This document shows positions 18,736 through 27,861 of a DNA stretch of 64,000 nt, piece after piece. Numbering within the stretch: position 1 is the stretch's first letter; each line of letters starts with the position of its first letter. The translations under genes and the position numbers were made by a program. Source of the DNA: Bacteroidota bacterium (GTDB lineage: Bacteria; Bacteroidota; Bacteroidia; Chitinophagales; Chitinophagaceae). The notes under the pieces are model-generated. The model saw nothing but the letters and a program-made list of their open reading frames with translations. It did not search any database and was not told the DNA's origin. The stretch is from NCBI GenBank assembly GCA_016868815.1, contig VGFQ01000012.1, positions 16,028 to 80,027 on the forward strand, given 5' to 3'.

Positions 18736-19695
18736 ATGGAACGTATTGGACCATCGATTAAAATTTTTTCCGGCACAAATTCCCGCTACCTCGCAGAGCG
18801 GATTGCAACGGAGTTGGGCACAACCCTGGGAAAGATCTCCATCCAACATTTCAGCGATGGGGAGATCTCTCCCACGTACCTCGAAAGTATCCGCGGCGAT
18901 TATGTTTTCCTTGTGCAAAGCACGTTTTCCCCCAGTGATAACCTCATGGAACTGCTGTTGATGATCGATGCAGCCCGGAGGGCTTCTGCGAATAAGATCA
19001 TCGCTGTCATCCCCTATTATGGGTATGCGCGTCAAGACCGAAAGGACAAGCCCCGGGTGGCCATCGGGTCGAAACTGGTGGCCAACCTGCTTACCGCGGC
19101 CGGGGCGGACCGTGTCATCACCATGGACCTCCATGCCCCCCAGATCCAGGGATATTTCGACATTCCCGTCGATCATCTCGACAGTTCAGCCATTTTCATC
19201 CCATATATTCAGAATCTTGGCTTAAAAAACCTTACTTTCGCGGCCCCAGACGTGGGAAGTGCGAATCGCATTCGAGAAATGGCCAGCTACTTCAACGTGG
19301 AAATGGTCATCTGCGACAAGCACCGGAAGCGTGCCAACGAGATCGCTAGCATGGTCGTGATTGGAGATGTGACGGACAGGGATGTAGTGATCATCGATGA
19401 CATATGCGATACGGCGGGGACTTTGACAAAGGCGGCCCGGCTCCTTAAAGATAAAGGTGCTGCCAGCGTCCGGGCGGCGATCACACACCCTGTCCTCAGC
19501 GGCAATGCCTATGCCAACATAGAGGCAAGCGTCCTGAAGGAACTCGTCGTGTGCGACACGATACCGCTCCGAGGACATTCTGCCAAGCTGCACCAGCTGG
19601 GTGTAGCCGGGTTGTTTGCCACGGCCATCCGCAACTCCTATGAAAACAAAAGCATCGCCAGCCTCTTCTTACACTCTCAGATGAAGAACAAGTGA
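18736..19695 (+). CDS. prs: Ribose-phosphate pyrophosphokinase
   Basis: A 319-residue PRPP synthetase, which makes 5-phosphoribosyl-1-pyrophosphate from ribose 5-phosphate and ATP for nucleotide, His and Trp synthesis. The N-terminus has IKIFSGTNSRYLAERIA, the flexible loop PYYGYARQDRKDKPR binds ATP, and the PRPP-binding loop is VVIIDDICDTAGT near residue 220. Length is typical for class I enzymes. It heads the conserved prs-rplY-pth order, with only 37 bases to rplY. Confidence 0.98.
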   Translation: MERIGPSIKIFSGTNSRYLAERIATELGTTLGKISIQHFSDGEISPTYLESIRGDYVFLVQSTFSPSDNLMELLLMIDAARRASANKIIAVIPYYGYARQDRKDKPRVAIGSKLVANLLTAAGADRVITMDLHAPQIQGYFDIPVDHLDSSAIFIPYIQNLGLKNLTFAAPDVGSANRIREMASYFNVEMVICDKHRKRANEIASMVVIGDVTDRDVVIIDDICDTAGTLTKAARLLKDKGAASVRAAITHPVLSGNAYANIEASVLKELVVCDTIPLRGHSAKLHQLGVAGLFATAIRNSYENKSIASLFLHSQMKNK

Positions 19696-19732
19696 TGCGC
19701 ATTAAACATCGTAAATCCGTTAATTATATACA

Positions 19733-20320
19733 ATGAAAAGTGTTACCATCGAAGGACAACTGAGGACCGCAACGGGCAAGTCAGCCACCCGCCAATTGCG
19801 CTCTCAGGATTTAGTGCCCGGTGTTATCTACGGGGGTGCCAAAGAAATTAACTTTTACGCCTCAGCCGCGGCCTTCAAGCCGCTGATCTACACGCCGGAC
19901 TTCCAGCTTGCCGAGGTTGTGATCGAAGGACAATCCTATACCTGTATCCTCAAAGATCTGCAGTTCGATAAGGTCTCCGACCGACTCGACCATGTCGACC
20001 TCCTGGAGCTGGTGGAAGACAAAAAGGTCACAGCTGACATCCCGGTGAAATATGTAGGTACCTCCGTGGGTGTAAAGGACGGCGGTAAGCTGGTGACCAA
20101 GATGAAATCGCTGAAGGTGAAGACTCTTCCCAAATACCTTCGGGAAAACATCGAGGTGGACATCACCAACCTCGATCTGAACGGGAACATCCGGGTGGAA
20201 GACGTGAAAGTGGAGCATTATGAGATCCTCAACTCGCCCCGCATCCCCATGGCCTCCGTGACGATGACCCGTCAATTGAAGCAAGAAGAGGCTGCTGCCA
20301 GCAAGACTCCCGCCAAATAG
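19733..20320 (+). CDS. rplY: 50S ribosomal protein L25/general stress protein Ctc
   Basis: A 195-residue Ctc-type L25, which binds 5S rRNA. The L25 domain occupies about residues 1-95 (TGKSATRQLRSQDLVPGVIYGG, and YTCILKDLQFDKVSDRLDHVDLLEL). The C-terminal TL5 beta domain follows to about residue 180, and there is a short low-complexity tail rich in Ala, Glu and Lys. The long two-domain form is standard in Bacteroidota. It sits between prs and pth as in many bacteria. Confidence 0.96.
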   Translation: MKSVTIEGQLRTATGKSATRQLRSQDLVPGVIYGGAKEINFYASAAAFKPLIYTPDFQLAEVVIEGQSYTCILKDLQFDKVSDRLDHVDLLELVEDKKVTADIPVKYVGTSVGVKDGGKLVTKMKSLKVKTLPKYLRENIEVDITNLDLNGNIRVEDVKVEHYEILNSPRIPMASVTMTRQLKQEEAAASKTPAK

Positions 20321-20404
20321 TAAAACCGTAAGGCCTTCGGCTACTCGCCTGGGGTTGGATGAGACAGAGCCCATCTGCCATCCCATCTTGTGAACTTCGA
20401 TGCT

Positions 20405-20983
20405 ATGTCCACATACCTGATTGTAGGACTGGGCAATCCTGGAGCTGCGTATGCAGGAACCCGCCATAACATTGGCTTCGATGCCCTTGACGGGTTCGTA
20501 GCTTCTCACAAAGGCGACTTCACCCTGGAAAGACACGCAGAGAAAGCCCATATCCGATGGAAGGGACGCACCATCGTCTGCATCAAGCCGACCACCTTAA
20601 TGAACTTAAGTGGCAAGGCGGTGAAGTATTGGCTGGATAAAGAGGCGGTCTCCCTGGAGCATATACTGGTCGTTGTAGACGAGATCGCCCTGCCGCTATC
20701 AAAGCTGCGGCTGAACGTGCGTGGAAGCGACGGAGGGCATAATGGCCTGAAAAGCATACAAGAATACCTTGGCACCCAATGCTATGCACGCCTTCGATTG
20801 GGCATCGGCAACCAATACCCAAAAGGTGGTCAGGTCGACTTCGTCCTCGGGAAATGGACAGCCGACGAGTCGCCCATCATCGGCAAAAAGCTCAACCAAT
20901 GCCCAGAGATCATAGACAGCTTCATTTTCCATGGCGCCGACCAGACAATGACGCGTTACAACAATTTGACGTTCAACGCTTGA
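20405..20983 (+). CDS. pth: Peptidyl-tRNA hydrolase
   Basis: A 192-residue Pth that recycles tRNA from dropped-off peptidyl-tRNA. It has the N-terminal YLIVGLGNPGAAYAGTRHN with the catalytic His, the KPTTLMNLSG segment, VVVDEIALP with the conserved Asp, and GSDGGHNGLKSI. The ORF track begins at a GTG at 20390; the ATG at 20405 (MSTYLIVG) fits the family. About 84 bases separate it from rplY, and no terminator was found between them. Confidence 0.97.
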   Translation: MSTYLIVGLGNPGAAYAGTRHNIGFDALDGFVASHKGDFTLERHAEKAHIRWKGRTIVCIKPTTLMNLSGKAVKYWLDKEAVSLEHILVVVDEIALPLSKLRLNVRGSDGGHNGLKSIQEYLGTQCYARLRLGIGNQYPKGGQVDFVLGKWTADESPIIGKKLNQCPEIIDSFIFHGADQTMTRYNNLTFNA

Positions 20984-21102
20984 ATTTTTATTCGATACCG
21001 ACTAATTTAGCCCACAATGCTATAAATGCTCTTTTTTCGTTTCTCCTGGAAGAGGATTTTTAGCATCTTGATCTGTACGCTTACTGATAAAACGGACACA
21101 AC

Positions 21103-21720
21103 ATGAAGATTTTCTGCGTTGGCAGGAATTATGTGGCTCATGCGAAGGAACTCGGGAACGAGGTACCAGAGGAACCTGTCATTTTCATGAAGCCGAAAAG
21201 CGCTCTGCTCCAGCCCAATACGCCCTTCTACTACCCTGAGTTCACCAATGAGCTTCACTATGAGGCCGAACTTGTGCTCCGGGTGAGCAAGAACGGCAAA
21301 TACATTCAGGAAAAGCACGCTTTCAGATATTATAACGGCATCACGCTGGGGATAGACTTCACAGCTCGCGACATCCAAGACACGTTGAAGAAGAAAGGCC
21401 TGCCCTGGGAGAAGGCAAAGTCTTGGGATAATTCCGCTGCAGTTGGCAAATGGGTTGAATGGAAGCCAGAGCTGACCGGGAAAGTCCCCGAAACCCTGTT
21501 TTCCCTGTCGAAGAACAAAACGGTTGTTCAGGAAGGCAACAGCCAGCACATGATCTTCAACTTCAACCGGATCATCTCTCATATCTCCCAATATTTTTCC
21601 CTAAATATTGGCGACCTGATCTTTACCGGAACACCCGCTGGCGTTGGAGAATGTGTGGTGGGAGACGAGCTGGAAGGATATCTCGGCACCGACAAGCTCC
21701 TGGAGCTGGTCATCCGCTAG
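21103..21720 (+). CDS. Fumarylacetoacetate hydrolase (FAH) family protein
   Basis: A 205-residue FAHD1-like enzyme. It begins MKIFCVGRNYVAHAKELGN and contains the metal-ligand region HYEAELVLRV, then GITLGIDFTARDIQ and LIFTGTPAGVG. FAHD1-type members hydrolyse acylpyruvates or decarboxylate oxaloacetate; either is possible here. It lies on the same strand upstream of the malonate genes with a 171-base gap, so cotranscription is uncertain. Length equals that of FAHD1-type single-domain proteins. Confidence 0.9.
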   Translation: MKIFCVGRNYVAHAKELGNEVPEEPVIFMKPKSALLQPNTPFYYPEFTNELHYEAELVLRVSKNGKYIQEKHAFRYYNGITLGIDFTARDIQDTLKKKGLPWEKAKSWDNSAAVGKWVEWKPELTGKVPETLFSLSKNKTVVQEGNSQHMIFNFNRIISHISQYFSLNIGDLIFTGTPAGVGECVVGDELEGYLGTDKLLELVIR

Positions 21721-21891
21721 GTATTAACCTCGCATGTATTGTACGGCCTGGCCCTATGTTTAAACAGGCTATCCCTTCTCTACTATTCAACGAAGGATCT
21801 AATCCCATCCGGCAGCCGTTGTTCATGCTAGGGTTTTCCTGGCCAGCTCATTTGGTTGCTCTGGGCTGCCTCTTCTGCGGGATGCGTTAAA

Positions 21892-23397
21892 ATGCGTATC
21901 ATGGATCTGATGTTTTCATCCATGCTGAGGGTGGTAAAAGCTGCGCGCCAACATCCGGATGCGGCTGCCGTGCTGGAAGGGATGCAGGTATACCAGTATG
22001 CAGAGGTATATCATTCCGCTGTCCGGATGGCAGAGCGCTTGCTGGAGGGTCGGGCAGATCTCCAGGAGGCATGCGTGGCCTATCAGGTACCTCCTGGCTT
22101 TGGATATGTTCGCACCCTGTGGGGCATCTGGCTGGCAGGGGGCATCGCCGTACCCATCAGTCTTTCTCACCCGCTGCCCGCCATCGAGCAGTTGTTGGAA
22201 GATACGGGGGCAGAAGCCCTGGTGGTCTCTTGCGATCAGGCGGTCCTGCTGCAGGAGACGGCCTCCCGCATGGGCATTCGGTTGATATGTGAAGGGGAAC
22301 CCGAGGGAAAGGAGGGCATCGAGCTTCCTGTCATCCATGCGGATCGGGCTGCTATGATCTTATATACCAGTGGTACTACGAGCCGGCCCAAAGGCGTCGT
22401 ACTGTCGCATGCCAACCTGGAAGCACAGATGCGGGTACTCATTGAAGCCTGGGGATGGAAGCCTTCAGACCATATCCTCTGTGTATTACCGTTGCACCAT
22501 GTGCATGGCATTGTGAATGTGGTGGGGTGTGCTTTGTTTGCCGGTGCCCGTTTGGAATTTCTGCCTTCCTTCTCGCCTCAGGCAGTCTTCGATGTCTTCC
22601 TGCGAGGTTCGGTGAATCTATTTATGGCCGTGCCGACGATCTATTTCAAGCTGGCCAACCATTATGACTCCTTGCCCCTTACGGAGCAGCAGCGACTGAC
22701 GGAGAGCATGCGTCGCTTTCGGCTTATGGTCTGTGGCTCTGCCGCCCTACCGGTATCGGTGATGGATCGATGGGAATCGATCAGTGGTCAGCGATTGTTG
22801 GAGCGCTACGGGATGACTGAGATAGGGATGGCTTTAAGCAACCCGTTGGATGGAGAGCGGCGGGCTGGAACGGTCGGCCAGCCCCTCCCGGGCGTCTGTG
22901 TCAGAATCGTGGATGAGCAAGGGCAGGACCTCCCTCCGGGTGCGCCGGGAGAGATCCTAGTGCAGGGGCCTAATGTCTTTCGATCCTACTGGCAAAGGCC
23001 GGAGGTGACAGAGGACGCTTTTACCAAGGATGGATGGTTCCGCACGGGTGATGTCGCGGTGCTGGAAGACGGCTACTATCGCATCTTGGGTCGCCTTTCG
23101 ACCGATATCATCAAGTCTGGTGGCTATAAAATATCCGCACTTGAAATTGAAGAGTCGCTGCGGGGGCATCCTTTGGTCAGCGACTGTGCGGTGACGTCGT
23201 TGCCCGACGAGGAGTGGGGGGAGCGCATCGTGGTAGCACTGGTGGGGGAAGCTGGTCTGTGCGTTGAAGAACTGGATGGCTGGCTGCGGGAGCGACTGCC
23301 GAGATACAAGCTTCCCCGTCAATACTTGCTGGTGGCGGAGCTGCCCCGGAATGCAATGGGAAAGGTGGTCAAGGGATCTGTCAAGGCATTGTTTTGA
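21892..23397 (+). CDS. Malonyl-CoA synthetase-like acyl-CoA ligase (MatB/ACSF3 type)
   Basis: A 501-residue ANL-superfamily AMP-forming ligase. The ATP-binding loop is MILYTSGTTSRPKGV at about residue 155, the A5 motif is ERYGMTEIGMALSNP followed by DGERRAGTVG, and the C-terminal subdomain has GRLSTDIIKSGGYKIS and the catalytic Lys near PRNAMGKVVKG. The A5 region is close to MatB and ACSF3, which ligate malonate and methylmalonate to CoA. Two downstream genes encode the malonate carrier MadLM, which strongly supports malonate as substrate. The start at 21892 replaces a TTG at 21856. Confidence 0.88.
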   Translation: MRIMDLMFSSMLRVVKAARQHPDAAAVLEGMQVYQYAEVYHSAVRMAERLLEGRADLQEACVAYQVPPGFGYVRTLWGIWLAGGIAVPISLSHPLPAIEQLLEDTGAEALVVSCDQAVLLQETASRMGIRLICEGEPEGKEGIELPVIHADRAAMILYTSGTTSRPKGVVLSHANLEAQMRVLIEAWGWKPSDHILCVLPLHHVHGIVNVVGCALFAGARLEFLPSFSPQAVFDVFLRGSVNLFMAVPTIYFKLANHYDSLPLTEQQRLTESMRRFRLMVCGSAALPVSVMDRWESISGQRLLERYGMTEIGMALSNPLDGERRAGTVGQPLPGVCVRIVDEQGQDLPPGAPGEILVQGPNVFRSYWQRPEVTEDAFTKDGWFRTGDVAVLEDGYYRILGRLSTDIIKSGGYKISALEIEESLRGHPLVSDCAVTSLPDEEWGERIVVALVGEAGLCVEELDGWLRERLPRYKLPRQYLLVAELPRNAMGKVVKGSVKALF

Positions 23398-23455
23398 CCG
23401 TCCGTAGCACGCTAAGCATTCACGAGCCTGTACATAGACGAGTAACTGACCGCAT

Positions 23456-23845
23456 ATGAAGATCTACGGTGTAGCTTTTTTGGCAGCTTGTTTTTTGCTG
23501 GGGCAGCTTATAGGAGAGCTGCTGGGTCTTGTCTTTCAGTTCAAGGGTAATATCGGAGGGGTTGGGTTTGGCATGCTGTTGCTGATCGTATGCGGGGATG
23601 CTGCCAAGCGCAGAGGTTGGATCGGAGGGGAGTCAGAGTCTGGCATCCATTTCTGGAATGCGATGTATATCCCGGTGGTTGTGGCCATGGCCTCCACTCA
23701 GTATGTGGGGGCGACCCTGAGCGGTGGCTGGCTGTCCTTGGCCGTTGGCGTGGGGGGGACACTGGCTTGCTTTCTCTTGATCCCATGGATGGCCCGGCTT
23801 GGTGGTAAGCGTGGATCCAACAAACCCGAAAGTCCTGAAGTATGA
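23456..23845 (+). CDS. madL: Malonate transporter subunit MadL
   Basis: A 129-residue inner-membrane protein with about four hydrophobic helices. It opens KIYGVAFLAACFLLGQLIGELLG, then NIGGVGFGMLLLIV and FWNAMYIPVVVAMASTQ, all features of the MadL family. With MadM it forms the sodium-coupled malonate uptake system known from Malonomonas rubra. It overlaps madM by four bases (ATGA) and follows the ligase by 58 bases, which indicates one operon. Confidence 0.9.
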   Translation: MKIYGVAFLAACFLLGQLIGELLGLVFQFKGNIGGVGFGMLLLIVCGDAAKRRGWIGGESESGIHFWNAMYIPVVVAMASTQYVGATLSGGWLSLAVGVGGTLACFLLIPWMARLGGKRGSNKPESPEV

Positions 23846-24588
23846 ATGTGTTCTCTGACCTATTGTCTCGCTACGATCTTGTCACGGCCTTTCTTTTTGT
23901 GGGGTTGGTGATGTGGAGCTCCTCTTTCCTAGCCCGAAGTTTATTCCGCAGCCGCATTCCGGGGGCGGCCATTGCCATTACGATGGGCTTATTATTGGCT
24001 GGTCTGGGGGAGAAAAAAGGGTTGGCAGACTTCCCCGTCTTGGCTGGCTTGTCGCTCTTGGGTGGTTCCATGCTGCGCGATTTCTCCATCGTCTCTACGG
24101 CTATGGGCGCCAGCATGTCACAGATCCGTAAATCCGGAGCGGCGGGGATTGCCTCCATTTTTGTGGGCATTCTGACCGCCTTTGGCTTTGGTGCCGCCAC
24201 GGCCTGGTGGATGGGGTACACAGATCTGCGCAGCATTGCCACCATCGGCGCCGGGGCCTGTACGTTCATTGTTGGGCCGGTGACGGGTGCAGCCTTGGGG
24301 GCTCCGGCTGAAATGATTGCGCTGAGTATTGCGATCGGAGTCATCAAGACGGTGGTGGTCACGGTGCTCACGCCGCTGATAGCCCGCTGGATCGGGCTGG
24401 ACAACCCGCATACGGCCATGGTCTACGGTGGGTTGATCGGTACGACCTCGGGTGTGGCGGCGGGACTGGCGGCGACGGATCCCAAACTGGTGCCATATGG
24501 GGCATTGACCGCGACTTTTTACACGGGCACTGCCTGCCTGCTTTGTCCCAGCCTGCTCTATTTTCTGCTGACGATTTTCTTGTCCTAA
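23842..24588 (+). CDS. madM: Malonate transporter subunit MadM
   Basis: A 248-residue polytopic membrane protein of the MadM family, the larger partner of the two-subunit malonate carrier. It has roughly seven or eight hydrophobic segments and conserved Gly/Ala-rich helices such as GAGACTFIVGPVTGAALGAP and MVYGGLIGTTSGVAAGLAA. Its ATG overlaps the madL stop. No malonate decarboxylase genes follow, so imported malonate would be used through the CoA ligase upstream. Confidence 0.92.
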   Translation: MNVFSDLLSRYDLVTAFLFVGLVMWSSSFLARSLFRSRIPGAAIAITMGLLLAGLGEKKGLADFPVLAGLSLLGGSMLRDFSIVSTAMGASMSQIRKSGAAGIASIFVGILTAFGFGAATAWWMGYTDLRSIATIGAGACTFIVGPVTGAALGAPAEMIALSIAIGVIKTVVVTVLTPLIARWIGLDNPHTAMVYGGLIGTTSGVAAGLAATDPKLVPYGALTATFYTGTACLLCPSLLYFLLTIFLS

Positions 24589-24935
24589 GTTGTTTGGTTT
24601 CCTCCAAGGGGTATTTCTGATGCGGTCGTCTAGGCATGTGCTGGGAATGCCTGTTTCCATTATCTCCCGGGGACAATGACTTTGAGGTATTTCTGGATCC
24701 CAATGCCGATGCCGAGTAATATTTTGAGGTTTAAGTTACACTGCGTACCACCAAGCCGGTTAGGAATACTAAGCCATCTGCATAGGTCTTCAGGACCTGG
24801 TCGATGCCATACTCCATCCGGAGGTAGTCGGTCTTTCGGTCGAAGGCTGGGTCGGTGGGATAGATATTGCAGAAACAGGCGTATCGGCGAAGGGGCATCG
24901 CCGTCTAGGATCTCACGTTGCAAGATTTGCCATCC
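24589..24935. other. 347-base intergenic region between madM and queA
   Basis: This is the only gap above 300 bases in the window. No convincing intact gene, RNA or terminator was found. The minus strand holds a probable decayed coding remnant, described separately at 24660-24898. Confidence 0.6.
24660..24898 (-). pseudogene. Possible frameshifted coding remnant
   Basis: On the minus strand one frame reads MPLRRYACFCNIYPTDPAFD onward for 55 codons, with protein-like composition (DYLRMEYGIDQVLKTYADG), and then stops. The next frame, shifted by one base and overlapping in position, continues as NLNLKILLGIGIGIQKYLKV to a TAA at the left edge. This looks like the 3' end of an old gene broken by an indel. 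The parent family was not recognised. An alternative is chance openness of the frames. Confidence 0.35.
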
Positions 24936-25985
24936 TTAGAGAATCAGCATGGAGTCGCCATAGCTGAAGAAGCGGTACTTATCCTTGATGGCTTTCTTAT
25001 ATGCTTCCATGGCTAGGTCGTATCCTGCAAAGGCGCAGGTCATAATCAGTAGACTTGTCTTGGGCAGATGAAAGTTGGTCACTAGCGCGTCTGCAATGGA
25101 GAAACGATAGGGGGGGTGGATGAAGATGTTGGTCCAGCCTTCGGAGGGCTTAAGGAGTTTTTCTGCAGTAAAGGAGGTCTCCAGGGCTCGGATGGACGTG
25201 GTACCTATGGCACAAATTCGGCTGCCTTCCATCTTGCTCTTATTGACGATCCGGCAAGCCTGGTCGTCTATGCGGTAATACTCAGCATCCATCTTATGTT
25301 TGCTAAGGTCTTCCACTTCGATGGGTCGGAAGGTGCCCAGTCCGGTGTGTAAGGTCAGCTCCGCAAAGCGAATGCCTTTGATCTCAAGTCTTTTGATGAG
25401 CTCGATGCTGAAGTGTAGACCTGCGGTGGGAGCGGCCACGGCACCTTCATATTTGGCATAGACCGTCTGGTAGCGGATCTTATCTTCCTCATTGGGCTTG
25501 CGTTTGATTAGCTTGGGAAGTGGGGTCTCTCCGAGTATGGCTAGGATCTGCCTGAATTCCTGATCGTTTCCCTCGAAGAGAAACCGGATGGTACGGCCGC
25601 GTGACGTGGTATTATCGATGACTTCAGCCACTAGGTCATCCGTATCTCCGAAATAAAGCTTGTTGCCGACCCGGATCTTCCGAGCGGGGTCTACGATGAC
25701 GTCCCAGAGACGGTTCTGCTTGTTTAGTTCCCGCAGCAGAAATACTTCGATGCGTGCGCCCGTCTTTTCTTTCCGTCCATACATGCGGGCAGGAAATACC
25801 TTGGTATTGTTGACGACGAAGACATCTTTGTCGTCAAAGTATTCAATGATGTCGCGAAAATGGCGGTTTTCAATATTGCCTGTGTCGCGGTGTACCACCA
25901 TCATCCTGGCATCCTCCCGTTTTTTAGCAGGATTTTCAGCGATCAGGTTTAAGGGGATGTCGAAGCGGAACTGGGACAGTTTCAT
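24936..25985 (-). CDS. queA: S-adenosylmethionine:tRNA ribosyltransferase-isomerase QueA
   Basis: A 349-residue QueA, which transfers and isomerises ribose from SAM onto preQ1 at tRNA position 34 to give epoxyqueuosine. It has the N-terminal [32 protein letters not shown], the [10 protein letters not shown] segment, [11 protein letters not shown] and [12 protein letters not shown]. Length is standard. A strong Bacteroidota promoter lies about 115 bases upstream, so it appears to be transcribed independently of the ABC gene. Confidence 0.97.
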   Translation of the reverse strand: MKLSQFRFDIPLNLIAENPAKKREDARMMVVHRDTGNIENRHFRDIIEYFDDKDVFVVNNTKVFPARMYGRKEKTGARIEVFLLRELNKQNRLWDVIVDPARKIRVGNKLYFGDTDDLVAEVIDNTTSRGRTIRFLFEGNDQEFRQILAILGETPLPKLIKRKPNEEDKIRYQTVYAKYEGAVAAPTAGLHFSIELIKRLEIKGIRFAELTLHTGLGTFRPIEVEDLSKHKMDAEYYRIDDQACRIVNKSKMEGSRICAIGTTSIRALETSFTAEKLLKPSEGWTNIFIHPPYRFSIADALVTNFHLPKTSLLIMTCAFAGYDLAMEAYKKAIKDKYRFFSYGDSMLIL

Positions 25986-26099
25986 CTGTACATTTTTTAT
26001 ATCCCCGCTTCTAGAAACAGTACCTCACACCTGTGACATCTTCATCACGAATCTGATCTTACGGCATCAGATACGTTTCTTGGGGGTCTTTTGAAGCGG

Positions 26100-26130
26100 C
26101 AAAATTAATTCAAAAAAATACATTTGGCAA
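26100..26130 (-). promoter_or_regulatory. Bacteroidota-type promoter for queA
   Basis: On the minus strand TTG (plus 26128-26130) is followed after exactly 20 bases by TAATTTTG (plus 26100-26107). This is a perfect TAnnTTTG -7 element with proper spacing to the -33 TTG. It implies a leader of roughly 110 bases before the queA ATG. The element lies just after the stop of the ABC transporter gene. Confidence 0.65.
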
Positions 26131-26134
26131 CGCT

Positions 26135-27859
26135 TTATTTCCTTGGATATCCAAAATTGCCAAGGCTCTCTGGAAGGGCATCCAAAAGTTGGCGGGTGCA
26201 GGGGTGAACAGGTCTTTGAAACACGTCCGATACCAACCCCGACTCTGCGATTTCTCCCTGGTGCATCACGAGGACCCGCTCGCACATATGCCGCACCACG
26301 GCCAGGTCATGCGAGATGAACAGCGCAGTAAAGCCAAGCTCCTTCCTCAGCTCTGCCAGCAGGTTCAGGACCTGCGCCTGTACACTCACATCAAGGGCCG
26401 AGACAGACTCGTCAAACACGATGAATGCGGGCTCTAATGCCAATGCTCGAGCGATGCCGATGCGTTGGCGTTGCCCTCCGCTGAACTCATGCGGATAGCG
26501 GTCGAGGTGCTCTATGCCCAGTCCGACGCGTTGGAGCAGTTTGCCGGCTTGGTCACGTCGCTGGGACTCTTCAGACAATCGTCGGTGAACTTTCAGGGGC
26601 TCTGTGAGCATGCTGCCGATGGTCAGCCGAGGGTTTAGGGATCCATAGGGGTCTTGGAAGACGATTTGTACGTCTTGACGCAAGGCCCTCAGTTCCCGGG
26701 ATGGGATCCCTGTCAGATCCCTTCCCCCTAGGCGGATGGATCCGGCTTCGATGGGCAAGAGCCGCAGCAGTGCCCTACCCAGGGTTGTCTTCCCGCAGCC
26801 GGACGGTCCAACCAGTCCCAGCATCTCCCCTTTGAAGATCTCCAAGGACACGCCATTGAGGGTCCTAGCTCTGTGCCGGGTGTGTCGGCTTTCATGGCTG
26901 ACGACCAAATCCTTTACCTCGACCAAGACATCTTTGGGTTGTTGACTGCTATTGATGGGGGCTCCATTTGCCTGAGCAGCTTTCGGCATGATGGCATGGA
27001 CGGGATCCGTGCCCAGGTAGTCAGATACCACGGGCAGTCGCGTGCCAGGCAAATGCCGGACGGGGCGGCAGGCCAGCAATGCCTGAGTATAGGGATGCGT
27101 TGGGTTTCGGAGGACTTCTGCTGCCGGCCCTTGCTCTAGGATTTGACCTTGGTACAGCACCATCACATCATCGGCCAGGTCCTCTACCAATGCGAGGTCG
27201 TGGGTGATAAAGAGTAAGCCCATGCCGGAGGCTTGTTGCAGGTCGCGGAGGAGTTTCAGGATGGCCTTTTGCACGACGACGTCGAGCGCGGTCGTGGGTT
27301 CGTCTGCAATGAGCAGATCGGGCTGGCAGGCGATGGATATGGCGATCATCACTCGTTGCTTTTGACCGCCACTCAACTGGTGGGGGTATTTGCGGGCGAG
27401 TGTGGCGGGAGCGGGCAGTCGTACTTGTTCGAATAAGTCGAGCGCTGCCGAAAGGGCCTTCTTTGTAGACATCCGCAAGTGGTGGCGGAGCATCTCTGAT
27501 ACTTGTTCTCCGCAAGTCATCAGCGGGTTGAGGGATGTCATTGGCTCCTGGAAGATCATGGAGATCCGGCGCCCGCGGATTTGCTGCATATCTGTTTCTG
27601 GCAGTCCTACAAGTTCCGTGGCATGCTCTTCACGCGCCGGCCAGAACCGCATCGAGCCTTTCAGCGAGGCACTGGTTGGAAGTAGCTGCTGGATGGCCAG
27701 TGCCGTCAGGGATTTACCGGAGCCGGACTCACCTACGATGGCGGTCACCCGGTTACGGGCCAGGTTGAAGGAGATGCCATCGATAGCGGGGCGGGTGGTG
27801 CTGCCTGAAGGCTGAAAGCAGACCTGTAGGTTTCGGACTTGCAGCAGGGGAGCCGTCAT
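26135..27859 (-). CDS. Fused double ABC ATPase of the dipeptide/oligopeptide uptake type
   Basis: A 574-residue protein with two complete nucleotide-binding domains corresponding to DppD and DppF in one chain. Domain 1 (about residues 5-260) has Walker A GESGSGKS, signature LSGGQKQR and Walker [10 protein letters not shown]. Domain 2 (about 310-560) has [16 protein letters not shown] and FIVFDESVS. Both carry oligopeptide-type features after Walker B ([24 protein letters not shown]). Permeases and a binding protein are not in the window. It starts two bases after the AMP nucleosidase stop, so the two are likely cotranscribed. The substrate is a peptide or similar nickel/glutathione-type solute by family, not proven. 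Confidence 0.93.
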   Translation of the reverse strand: MTAPLLQVRNLQVCFQPSGSTTRPAIDGISFNLARNRVTAIVGESGSGKSLTALAIQQLLPTSASLKGSMRFWPAREEHATELVGLPETDMQQIRGRRISMIFQEPMTSLNPLMTCGEQVSEMLRHHLRMSTKKALSAALDLFEQVRLPAPATLARKYPHQLSGGQKQRVMIAISIACQPDLLIADEPTTALDVVVQKAILKLLRDLQQASGMGLLFITHDLALVEDLADDVMVLYQGQILEQGPAAEVLRNPTHPYTQALLACRPVRHLPGTRLPVVSDYLGTDPVHAIMPKAAQANGAPINSSQQPKDVLVEVKDLVVSHESRHTRHRARTLNGVSLEIFKGEMLGLVGPSGCGKTTLGRALLRLLPIEAGSIRLGGRDLTGIPSRELRALRQDVQIVFQDPYGSLNPRLTIGSMLTEPLKVHRRLSEESQRRDQAGKLLQRVGLGIEHLDRYPHEFSGGQRQRIGIARALALEPAFIVFDESVSALDVSVQAQVLNLLAELRKELGFTALFISHDLAVVRHMCERVLVMHQGEIAESGLVSDVFQRPVHPCTRQLLDALPESLGNFGYPRK

Positions 27860-27861
27860 GG

